Assembly: GCF_900102485.1 (NCBI RefSeq)
Contig: NZ_FNBX01000007.1
Location: forward strand, 1 to 64,000
DNA: 64,000 nucleotides
Origin: Desulfovibrio legallii
GTDB lineage: Bacteria; Desulfobacterota; Desulfovibrionia; Desulfovibrionales; Desulfovibrionaceae
Direction of reading: 5' to 3'
The translations under genes were made by a program, and so were the position numbers. Positions 1 through 6,702 of this stretch are shown here, piece after piece (position 1 is the first letter of the stretch; each line of letters begins with the position of its first letter). Under the pieces are notes generated by a model. That model saw only the letters and a program-made list of their open reading frames with translations, ran no database searches and was not told the DNA's origin.

Positions 1-171
1 TGAAAAATGGTCGGGGGTTTTTGCGTTTTCTATGATTAAATTACCAGTGAAATGGGCCTGCTGGTGAATTCTGTCAGCTCCTAATCGTACTCATGAAAAA
101 AATCCAGCTATCCATTAATTGCATTACGGAACCATATCCGTAACTTGATTTTTATTATAGCAATGGTTTAT
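1..171. other. gene-free AT-rich flank of the IS end
   Basis: This stretch is much richer in A and T than the rest of the window and holds no convincing coding frame or RNA gene. It ends exactly where an ISL3-type terminal inverted repeat begins, so it is probably the target DNA into which the element inserted. The other IS end is not in the window, so a target-site duplication cannot be checked. Confidence 0.5.
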
Positions 172-201
172 GGTTCTTCCGGGTTTTCCGTGGGTAACCC
201 C
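172..201 (-). repeat. ISL3-family terminal inverted repeat
   Basis: The sequence starts GGTTCTTCCGGG and continues TTTTCCGTGGGTAACCCC. It closely resembles the usual ISL3-family terminal repeat (GGCTCTTCCGGAA...CCGTGGGTA type). It sits 3 bases beyond the stop codon of the transposase remnant, as expected for the transposase-distal end of an ISL3 element. Only one end is present. Confidence 0.7.
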
Positions 202-203
202 TG

Positions 204-341
204 TCAGGAACTGGCCGGGTAGAGGTTTAGACCGCCACAGAAGAAGTAGATGGCTGTCTTGAAATGCTCCCGGTTCCTATAACCGCAAGCCTTCCTCTTG
301 ATGGCCATGATCTTGCTGTTGAGGCCCTCGGCCTGGAGCCC
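204..341 (-). pseudogene. ISL3-family transposase, C-terminal remnant
   Basis: Read on the minus strand, these 45 codons end at a TGA and spell a typical ISL3 transposase C-terminus, with GLNSKIMAIKRKACGYRN followed by FKTAIYFFCGGLNLYP. That stretch is the conserved end of the DDE_Tnp_ISL3 domain. The in-frame reading meets a stop codon just upstream, at 354-356, so everything N-terminal, including the catalytic DDE residues, is missing. The homology stops where the DUF262 gene starts on the other strand. The element was therefore truncated at this junction, either by a deletion or by insertion of the restriction-type gene. The fragment cannot be functional. Confidence 0.75.
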
Positions 342-343
342 CC

Positions 344-2107
344 ATGTCCCTCTTCACACAGATTCCCTATACGCTGCAAACGCTCATCGCCAATATTGAT
401 TCCGGCATTCTGGCCCTGCCGGAAATCCAGCGCCCCTTTGTCTGGGAAAATGCCAAGGTGCGTGACCTGCTCGACTCCATGTACCGGGGCTATCCTGTAG
501 GCACACTGCTTTTCTGGCTGACCAGCAACAATGCCCAGGCTGGGCGCAGTATCGGGGAAGCCAATCAGACCGTGCCCCATAGCCTTATTGTGGACGGGCA
601 GCAACGCCTGACAGGTCTGTATGCCGTCATCAAAGGCGTGGCTGTACTGCGTAACAACTACGAACGCGAACACATCCGCATCGCCTTCAACCCCTTGAAA
701 GACGAATTCATGGTGCCGGACGCCTCCACTCCCAAAGACCCGGCCTGGCTGCCCGATATTTCTGTTATCTGGAAACCGGGGGCGGACTTGTTCAGCATCG
801 TGCCGGACTACCTTGCCCGGTACAGAGCCGCGCGAGGAGAAGACAGTCTGAGCCCGGAAGACGAAACCCATATCAAAAATGCCCTGAACAAGCTGTACAG
901 CCTACCGGGCACATACAGCTTTACCGTGCTGCAACTGGTGCCGGATATGACGGAAGAAGAGGTCTCGCAGGTATTCGTGCGGGTCAACAGCATGGGTAAA
1001 CGCCTGAACCAGGCAGATTTTATCCTTACCCTCATGTCAGTCTATTGGGATACCGGACGGCATGAGCTGGAACGCTTTGCCCGTGAAAGCCGCATTCCAC
1101 CGGCAGCAGGCGCAAAAGTCCCTTTCAATTTCCAGTTCAGGCCGGAACCGGATCACCTTTTGCGCGTTGGCGTGGCGCTGGCCTTCCGTCGTGCCCGCTT
1201 GCAAAGCGTATACGCCGTGCTGCGTGGCAAGGATATGGAAACCGACGCCTTCAGCCCGGCACGACGCGATGAGCAGTTTGACAAACTTCAGCAGGCCCAG
1301 GCAAAAGTTCTGAACCTGACTGACTGGTTCGCCTTTCTGACCTGCCTCACCCAGGCAGGCTACCGTCGCGAAGACCTGCTCATCTCCAACATGGCGGCGG
1401 TGTATGCCTATGCGTTCTTTCTGATCGGCAAGCACAATTTTGGCGTCGCACAGCCAGAATTGCGTAAGGTCATTGCCCGCTGGTTTTTTGCCAGCGCCCT
1501 GACAGCGAGATACAGCACCTCCCCTGAATCCGTTATGGAAAAAGATATGGCCGCCCTGCGCGACATCAGCACCGCGCAGGAGTTTGTCACCTATCTGGAA
1601 GGCCAGATGGCCTTGACCCTGACTCAGGACTATTGGAACATTACACTGCCCGGCAATATGGCGACTTCGGCGGCCCGCAGCCCTGAACTCGCTGCCTATT
1701 TTGCCACGCTCAACCTGCTCGATGCCCGCGTCCTGTTTTCCAAGGTAAAAATATCGGAATTGATGGAGCCTGGCTTGCAGCCGCGCAAAGCCCTTTTGGA
1801 CAGGCACCACCTCTTCCCCAAGGGTTTTTTGAAAAAACACGGCATCACCGCTGTGCGACAGACCAACCAGATCGCCAACATGGCCCTGCTTGAATGGCCG
1901 CAGAATATTACTATCAAAGATGACGCACCGTCAGACTATGTGCCAAGGATCATGCAAAGCGGCCAGTTTACAGATGACGAACTGCGGTGCTTTGCGCACT
2001 GGCACGCACTACCGGAAGGCTGGGAAAAAATGAGCTACGATGAATTTCTTCCCCAACGTCGACAACTTATGGCGCACGTTATTCGTGAAGGGTTTGAACG
2101 TATTTGA
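344..2107 (+). CDS. DUF262/DUF1524 protein, GmrSD-like restriction nuclease candidate
   Basis: This 587-residue protein carries the two hallmark domains of GmrSD-type modification-dependent restriction enzymes in one chain. The N-terminal DUF262 domain has LPEIQRPFVW near residue 25 and the nucleotide-binding motif DGQQRLTGLY near residue 85. The C-terminal DUF1524 region has an HNH-like motif, DRHHLFPKGF near residue 487, followed by N-IANMALLEWPQN. GmrSD enzymes cut DNA with glucosylated or otherwise modified cytosine and act against phage; whether this one does is inference. It stands alone with no methylase. The ATG lies 3 bases from a broken ISL3 transposase, no good ribosome binding site is visible, and its GC content is lower than that of most neighbours, all fitting recent acquisition. 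Confidence 0.85.
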   Translation: MSLFTQIPYTLQTLIANIDSGILALPEIQRPFVWENAKVRDLLDSMYRGYPVGTLLFWLTSNNAQAGRSIGEANQTVPHSLIVDGQQRLTGLYAVIKGVAVLRNNYEREHIRIAFNPLKDEFMVPDASTPKDPAWLPDISVIWKPGADLFSIVPDYLARYRAARGEDSLSPEDETHIKNALNKLYSLPGTYSFTVLQLVPDMTEEEVSQVFVRVNSMGKRLNQADFILTLMSVYWDTGRHELERFARESRIPPAAGAKVPFNFQFRPEPDHLLRVGVALAFRRARLQSVYAVLRGKDMETDAFSPARRDEQFDKLQQAQAKVLNLTDWFAFLTCLTQAGYRREDLLISNMAAVYAYAFFLIGKHNFGVAQPELRKVIARWFFASALTARYSTSPESVMEKDMAALRDISTAQEFVTYLEGQMALTLTQDYWNITLPGNMATSAARSPELAAYFATLNLLDARVLFSKVKISELMEPGLQPRKALLDRHHLFPKGFLKKHGITAVRQTNQIANMALLEWPQNITIKDDAPSDYVPRIMQSGQFTDDELRCFAHWHALPEGWEKMSYDEFLPQRRQLMAHVIREGFERI

Positions 2108-2115
2108 GGAGTGTC

Positions 2116-2340
2116 TGGTTAGAAACGCTGGTTAGAAAATGGTTAGGAACGTGGTTAGGACGCGTCCCTCAGCCGATTTTTCTCCCCATCCCAGAGGAGG
2201 AGAATCGCACAAAAATTCCTCTTCCCACCACATTCCCAGCCCCGCGCCGCAAGCCCCATCACCCCCAGCAAAGCCGCGTCAATCCACGCCCCACGGGGTA
2301 GGGCATTGTGGCCTTCTGGTTAGAAATAGGTTAGAAAAAC
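2116..2340. repeat. six direct repeats (T/A)GGTTAG(A/G)AA, helically phased
   Basis: Six near-identical copies of a 10-bp motif, TGGTTAGAAA, start at 2116, 2129, 2140, 2152, 2317 and 2328. Spacing inside each group is 11-13 bp, about one helical turn. They fill the short AT-richer gap between the restriction-type gene and the initiator tRNA terminator. Phased short repeats beside a tRNA gene resemble arm-type binding sites of tyrosine integrases, or iterons. No integrase is in the window, so this role is inference. Confidence 0.55.
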
Positions 2341-2375
2341 AGAAAAAGCCTTTAGAAGTATTACTTCTAACGGCT
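2335..2375 (-). terminator. rho-independent terminator of the initiator tRNA gene
   Basis: On the minus strand the sequence 10 bases past the tRNA 3' end folds into a stem of AAGCC/GGCTT plus TTAGAAGTA/TACTTCTAA with a single-base centre, and is followed by a T-rich tract (TTTTTCTGTTTTTC). This is a strong intrinsic terminator for the tRNA transcript. Confidence 0.8.
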
Positions 2376-2384
2376 TGAATTATC

Positions 2385-2461
<77 letters not shown>

Positions 2462-2494
2462 CCATCTGGCAACGTTCCTCGTTGCGAGAAGCAA

Positions 2495-2523
2495 TATGTA
2501 GTCCTTCCTGTCTGGGCTGTCAA
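2495..2523 (-). promoter_or_regulatory. sigma-70 promoter of the initiator tRNA
   Basis: On the minus strand a perfect TTGACA (plus 2518-2523) is separated by 17 nt from TACATA (plus 2495-2500). Transcription would start about 27 nt before the mature tRNA, leaving a short 5' leader. The perfect -35 fits the high expression needed for an initiator tRNA. Confidence 0.75.
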
Positions 2524-2640
2524 GCGACTTTTTCGTTTTTTGTGATTTTTCTTGAGGCAGTTCTGGCCCCAGGCACGTCAGGCCGCGCGCTGCCCGTGGT
2601 GGTGCGGGGTTCAGCGCGGCATTCCGGCCGCATTGTTCCT

Positions 2641-2989
2641 CGTCCTGCATCAAGCCTTTGTTCTCCGTGGTCCACGCCGTCGGGGGAGCCGGGATGCGCC
2701 CCACGCCGCTCCGCGCAGCGGTTCTGCATGCGCGTATTCTGCGCCGGTTTCTTCCTCCTGTTCTCCCGCGCCACGCACGGGACCACTGGCGCGTATGTTG
2801 GCTGTTCCCTGTGCACCCCATCCCCGCGCCGTATAGCGTGCTGCGCTTCAGGCAAAAGCCTGCCCCGCGCATTGTGCCCCGCCCGCGCATCTGCTATGCT
2901 CCGGCCACTGCGCGGGGCGTTCGCGCCGGGGCGCATCCCGGCTCCCCCGATGGCGCGGACCACGGAGAACAAAGGCATGGGGCAGGACG
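2641..2989. repeat. 62-bp inverted duplication flanking the cvpA upstream region
   Basis: The sequence at 2641-2702, read in reverse complement, matches 2928-2989 with only about six differences over 62 positions. Weaker similarity continues a further 15 bases inward. The right arm contains the ribosome binding site and first codons of the CvpA-like gene. The left arm therefore carries a degenerate mirror copy of that start, facing the initiator tRNA promoter. The spacer of 225 nt and the rest of 2462-2976 hold no other gene that I can support. Confidence 0.75.
2872..2900 (+). promoter_or_regulatory. possible promoter of the cvpA-like gene
   Basis: TTGTGC (2872-2877) and TATGCT (2895-2900) are 17 nt apart, about 77 nt before the start codon. 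Match to consensus is moderate, and no competing site closer to the gene is as good. Confidence 0.4.
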
Positions 2990-3465
2990 TATTTGACCTT
3001 GTGGTGGTGCTCACCCTGGTGGTGTTTGCCGGGCGGGGATTTTTTCAGGGTTTTGTGGCCGAGGTGGCAGGGCTGGTCGCCTTATTGGGCGGCTTCTGGG
3101 CCGCGCACCACTACCACGCGCTCCTGGCCCCGCGCCTCACGGCCATAGCCGATCCTTCCTGGCGGGCCATCGCAGCCTATGTGCTCATTTTTCTGGCGGT
3201 CATCATTGCCGTGGCGCTGGTGGCGCGCATTCTGCAAAAGATCCTTTCCTTTTCCTTTGTGGCCTGGGCGGACAAGCTGGCGGGCGGAGCTGTGGGCCTG
3301 GCCAAGGGCACGCTGCTCTGCGCCCTGGCCTTGCTGTTGCTGCAAAAATTTTTTGCCCAGGCCGCTTTTATGCAGCACTCGCGCACCTTGCCGTATTTTA
3401 ACGCGCTTATAGCCCAGGTGCGCGGCTGGCTGCCGCCCGATCTGCTCGCCCGCCTGGGCCTTTGA
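2977..3465 (+). CDS. CvpA family membrane protein
   Basis: This 162-residue protein has four predicted hydrophobic segments and the overall pattern of CvpA/colicin V production family inner-membrane proteins. It begins with a helix over FDLVVVLTLVVFAGRGFFQGF, whose RGFFQG is a CvpA hallmark, and ends with AGGAVGLAKGTLLCALALLLL. Family members have loose links to biofilm formation, purF expression and colicin secretion; a biochemical role is not established. The frame is open far upstream, but the ATG at 2977 follows a GGAG and gives the normal family length. It precedes mazG by 36 nt and may be cotranscribed. Its start region lies in an inverted duplication. Confidence 0.85.
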   Translation: MGQDVFDLVVVLTLVVFAGRGFFQGFVAEVAGLVALLGGFWAAHHYHALLAPRLTAIADPSWRAIAAYVLIFLAVIIAVALVARILQKILSFSFVAWADKLAGGAVGLAKGTLLCALALLLLQKFFAQAAFMQHSRTLPYFNALIAQVRGWLPPDLLARLGL

Positions 3466-3501
3466 TCCTTGCCGTTTCTAACTTTTGCCGAAGGATATCG
3501 C

Positions 3502-4383
3502 ATGGAACCCACCGCTCTTGAAGCGCTGCAAGCCCTCATCGACCGTCTTACCGCCCCGGACGGCTGCCCCTGGGACAAAGAACAGACCCCGCAAAGCCTT
3601 GCCGACTACATCATTGAAGAAAGCCACGAGCTGGTCAGCGCCATCCGCTCCGGCAACGTGGCGGACATCCGGGAGGAGCTGGGCGACGTAGCCTTTCTGC
3701 TCCTGTTCGTGGCCCGGCTGTACGAGCGCCAGGGCCAGTTCAGCCTGGACGACGCCCTGAACAACAACCGGGCCAAGATGGTGCGCCGCCACCCGCACGT
3801 TTTCGGCGACGCCACCTTTGACAGCCGCGACGCCCAGCTGGCCGCCTGGGAGCAGATCAAACGCGCCGAGCACCAGGACGCCGCAGGCAAGCCACAGGGC
3901 CTTTACGCCAGCCTGCCCGCCAGCCTGCCGCCGCTCATCAAGGCCTACCGCATCAACTCCAAAGCGGCGCGGGTGGGCTTTACCTGGCAGGAAGACGAAG
4001 AGGTGGAGCAGCAGGTGGAGGCCGAATGGCTGGAGTGGCTGGACGCCTCAGCCAACGGCGACCAGGAGGCGCAGAAGCACGAGCTGGGCGACCTGCTTTT
4101 CAGCATCACGGAGCTGGGGCGGCGCAAGGGCATCAAGGCCAGCGAGGCCTTGGATCTGGCCGCCATCCGCTTTTTGCGGCGTTTTGCCGCCATGGAGGCT
4201 ATGGCCGCCGCGCAGGGCAAGGATTTCGCCGCCCTGAGCCTGGACGAGAAGGACGCCTTGTGGAACGCGGCCAAGGCGCAGGAAACGGCGGACGCCCCGC
4301 AGGCGGCGGGGGCCGCCGACGCTTCGTCCGCCAGGCCGCGCCGCGAAGTGGGCGCGCCGTCCCCAGAGGCGGAGAAGGACTGA
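3502..4383 (+). CDS. mazG: nucleoside triphosphate pyrophosphohydrolase MazG
   Basis: MazG hydrolyses (d)NTPs to the monophosphate and pyrophosphate and is linked to nucleotide-pool cleaning and stringent-response control. The 293-residue protein has the double-domain layout of the family. The first domain holds DGCPWDKEQTPQSL and the metal motif EESHELV...ELGDVAFLLLF near residues 35-75. The second holds FTWQEDEEVEQQVEAE and HELGDLLFSITELGR near residues 160-210. An Ala/Pro-rich tail of about 40 residues exceeds the usual family length. The ATG at 3502 has an AAGGA 6 nt upstream and is preferred over a TTG 33 nt earlier. It follows the CvpA-like gene closely. Confidence 0.93.
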   Translation: MEPTALEALQALIDRLTAPDGCPWDKEQTPQSLADYIIEESHELVSAIRSGNVADIREELGDVAFLLLFVARLYERQGQFSLDDALNNNRAKMVRRHPHVFGDATFDSRDAQLAAWEQIKRAEHQDAAGKPQGLYASLPASLPPLIKAYRINSKAARVGFTWQEDEEVEQQVEAEWLEWLDASANGDQEAQKHELGDLLFSITELGRRKGIKASEALDLAAIRFLRRFAAMEAMAAAQGKDFAALSLDEKDALWNAAKAQETADAPQAAGAADASSARPRREVGAPSPEAEKD

Positions 4384-4494
4384 CATGGGCCGCTCCTGCG
4401 CCGCGTTGCGCGTTGCAGCGGGCCTGTCCTGCCGTGCAGCTGCGGCAGGACTGCCTGGCGGAGACGTTGCCGCGTCGGCGCGGCGCGCTTCGGA

Positions 4495-6702
4495 GTGAAC
4501 ACCTTGAAAACATTGTGGATGCGCATGCTTGCTGTGCGGGCCGGGGGCAGGGCCTCCGGAGCCGCCCAGGCCAGAGCGTCGGCTGTGCCGGTGCTGGCCG
4601 CGCTTTTGCTGCTGTCGCTTTTGTGGGGGCTTGCGGCCTGCACGCCGCACCGCCAGGGCACGGCTCGTGCGGGCGCGCCTCAGGCCCAGAGCGGCCTGCC
4701 GCGCGTAGACCCCGGCTACCTCCAGTGGCTGGAGCGGCAGTCCTTGCTGGGGGCCGCGCCGGAGCTCACGGGGCAGGTTTCCGGCACGGATCGGGTCTGG
4801 CGCAACAGCGCCACAGCCCGGCGGCTGCCCGTGCTGCTAGCGGCCGCGCCCAACTGGCTGGACGTGAACCCCTTCACCCTGAACGCCGGGCAACCGCTGC
4901 TGCGGGCGCTGGCCCGGCCGGACGTGCTCGGCTTCCTGAACCAGGCCGGGCTGGACGGGCTTTTTCTTGCGCCCAGCGGGGAGCGAGGCGACATCTGGAC
5001 CGAGGGCGCGCCCGCCGCGCCTGACCGCTATGCCTTGCCGGGCACCAACACCGTCAGCCTGCGCTTTGATCCCGCCCTGGGCTCGGACGAAGACTTTGCC
5101 CGGCTGGCCGCGCTGGCGGAGGCCCACAACCTGCAGCTGGGCGGCGATCTGCCCCCGGCGGCCACCGGTCTGGGACCGGATTTTATTCTTCAGGCGCGCC
5201 GCGCCTCGCGTTTTGACGGGCTCTACGCCATGATTGCCGTGCCGCGCAAGGACTGGGACGCGCTGCCCGTTACGGGCGGCGAATGGGATTGCCTGCCCTT
5301 GCGGCCTGAGGCCGTGCAGCTTTTGCGGGCGCGCGGCGTGCTGCCCGAAGCCCTGGGCAGGGACGGCCTTGCCTGGGCCACGCCCAGCGGATGGGCCGCC
5401 ACTGGCGAGGTGCGCGGCGCGGATGGGCAAACGCGGCGCTGGGCCTACCGCTACTGCGGCCATCCCCTGCGCCCCGTGCTGCTCTGGCAGGATCCTTCGG
5501 GCCAGGCGCGGCGCGTGTTCTCGGCCGCGGTCATCCGTCATACGGGTCTGCAGGGCCAGGCTTTGGCCGGTCTGCGTCTGGAGGCCCTCATGGGGCTGGA
5601 CGTGGGCGGCGCGTCCGCAGCCGGGGCAACGGCGTCGGCTTCCGCGCTCAGTCCCGGCCCGGAAGCGGCGGACGATCTGGCGCGGGAGATCCACCGCTAC
5701 GGCGGCTGGGCCATGCTGGACGACGCCCTGCCCGCCGCCTTGACGCCCCCCCTGCAGAAAATCGCCGTGGATGTAACCCGTGACGCCGCCACTACGGCGG
5801 GCGCGGCCTGCGCCCTGCTCACCGGGGACGCCGCGCCTCTGGCCCAGCTGCTGCGGGAGGCCCTGCGCGCCGACGTGGATTTCAGCCGTCAGGCCCGCGG
5901 CCTGCACGAGGCCCTGCGCGTGGAGCTGCGCGCCCTGCCGGAGGCCCCCCCGTTTGCGGCCTGGGCCCAACGGGCGCGGCAAAAGGCGGGCGCGGCGGCG
6001 GAGGCCCCCTATCTGGACGCCAGCCTGGCCGGCCTGGCGGCGCGCGCCCTGGGGCGGTCGGCAGCGCAGGCCGCGCCGCCCGCGGTGGCTGCAATCCAGC
6101 GCACTGACGCGGCCCGCGCCGATGCTGCTGCCCCGGATGCCGCCCTGGCCCGCGCCGCCCTGCTCTTGCTCTCCTGGCGGGCAGGCCTGCCAGGCCTGGC
6201 TTTTGTGAGCCCCCAGGATCTCACGGGCGCGCTGGTTGTTCCCGGCGCCGCCGTCGCCAAGGGCAAGGCTGTCCAGGCCACGCCCCTTTGGGAGGAGCGC
6301 GCCGCCGTCACGCCCGGTCTGCCGCTGGCCTTTGGCTCCCTGGCCCGCCAGTGGGCGGAGGAAGACAGTTTTGCCCGGCAGGCGGCCCGGCTGCTGGCGG
6401 CGCGCCGGGCGGCGGGCCTGGCGGGCGGCAAGATGCTGGCCGTCATGAGCGGCCCGCCAGGCTGCGTGGCCGTGCTGAGCGCCCTGCCCGGCGGGGGGCA
6501 CTGGCTTCTGGCCGCCAATTTTTCCGACCACGGACAGCGCCTTGTCTGCACGCTGCCCGCCGTCGCTTCCGGTCCGGCCCGCGACCTTGACGGCAAGCCC
6601 GTCGTCCTGCGGGACCGCGCTCTGGAAGTGGACCTTGACGCCCGCGAGGCCCGGCATATCCTGGTGGGCGGAACGCACCCGACGCAAGGAGTCTCGCCAT
6701 GA
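4495..6702 (+). CDS. amylase-like (GH13-related) lipoprotein, probably non-catalytic
   Basis: This 735-residue protein starts with a signal peptide ending in the lipobox LAAC (Cys near residue 50), so it is probably a membrane-anchored lipoprotein. The body faintly recalls alpha-amylase/trehalose synthase (GH13) proteins: NPFTLN...LGFLNQAGLDGLFLAPSG, then LGSDEDFARLAALAEAHNLQLGGDLPP, and a C-terminal beta domain with LLAANFSDHGQRLVCTLP. I cannot find the usual GH13 nucleophile Asp and acid Glu motifs, so it may bind rather than cut glycans. The family assignment is tentative. It uses GTG as start, after a CGGAG; an ATG at 4519 is an alternative. It overlaps the next gene by 4 nt (ATGA), indicating translational coupling. 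Confidence 0.6.
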   Translation: MNTLKTLWMRMLAVRAGGRASGAAQARASAVPVLAALLLLSLLWGLAACTPHRQGTARAGAPQAQSGLPRVDPGYLQWLERQSLLGAAPELTGQVSGTDRVWRNSATARRLPVLLAAAPNWLDVNPFTLNAGQPLLRALARPDVLGFLNQAGLDGLFLAPSGERGDIWTEGAPAAPDRYALPGTNTVSLRFDPALGSDEDFARLAALAEAHNLQLGGDLPPAATGLGPDFILQARRASRFDGLYAMIAVPRKDWDALPVTGGEWDCLPLRPEAVQLLRARGVLPEALGRDGLAWATPSGWAATGEVRGADGQTRRWAYRYCGHPLRPVLLWQDPSGQARRVFSAAVIRHTGLQGQALAGLRLEALMGLDVGGASAAGATASASALSPGPEAADDLAREIHRYGGWAMLDDALPAALTPPLQKIAVDVTRDAATTAGAACALLTGDAAPLAQLLREALRADVDFSRQARGLHEALRVELRALPEAPPFAAWAQRARQKAGAAAEAPYLDASLAGLAARALGRSAAQAAPPAVAAIQRTDAARADAAAPDAALARAALLLLSWRAGLPGLAFVSPQDLTGALVVPGAAVAKGKAVQATPLWEERAAVTPGLPLAFGSLARQWAEEDSFARQAARLLAARRAAGLAGGKMLAVMSGPPGCVAVLSALPGGGHWLLAANFSDHGQRLVCTLPAVASGPARDLDGKPVVLRDRALEVDLDAREARHILVGGTHPTQGVSP

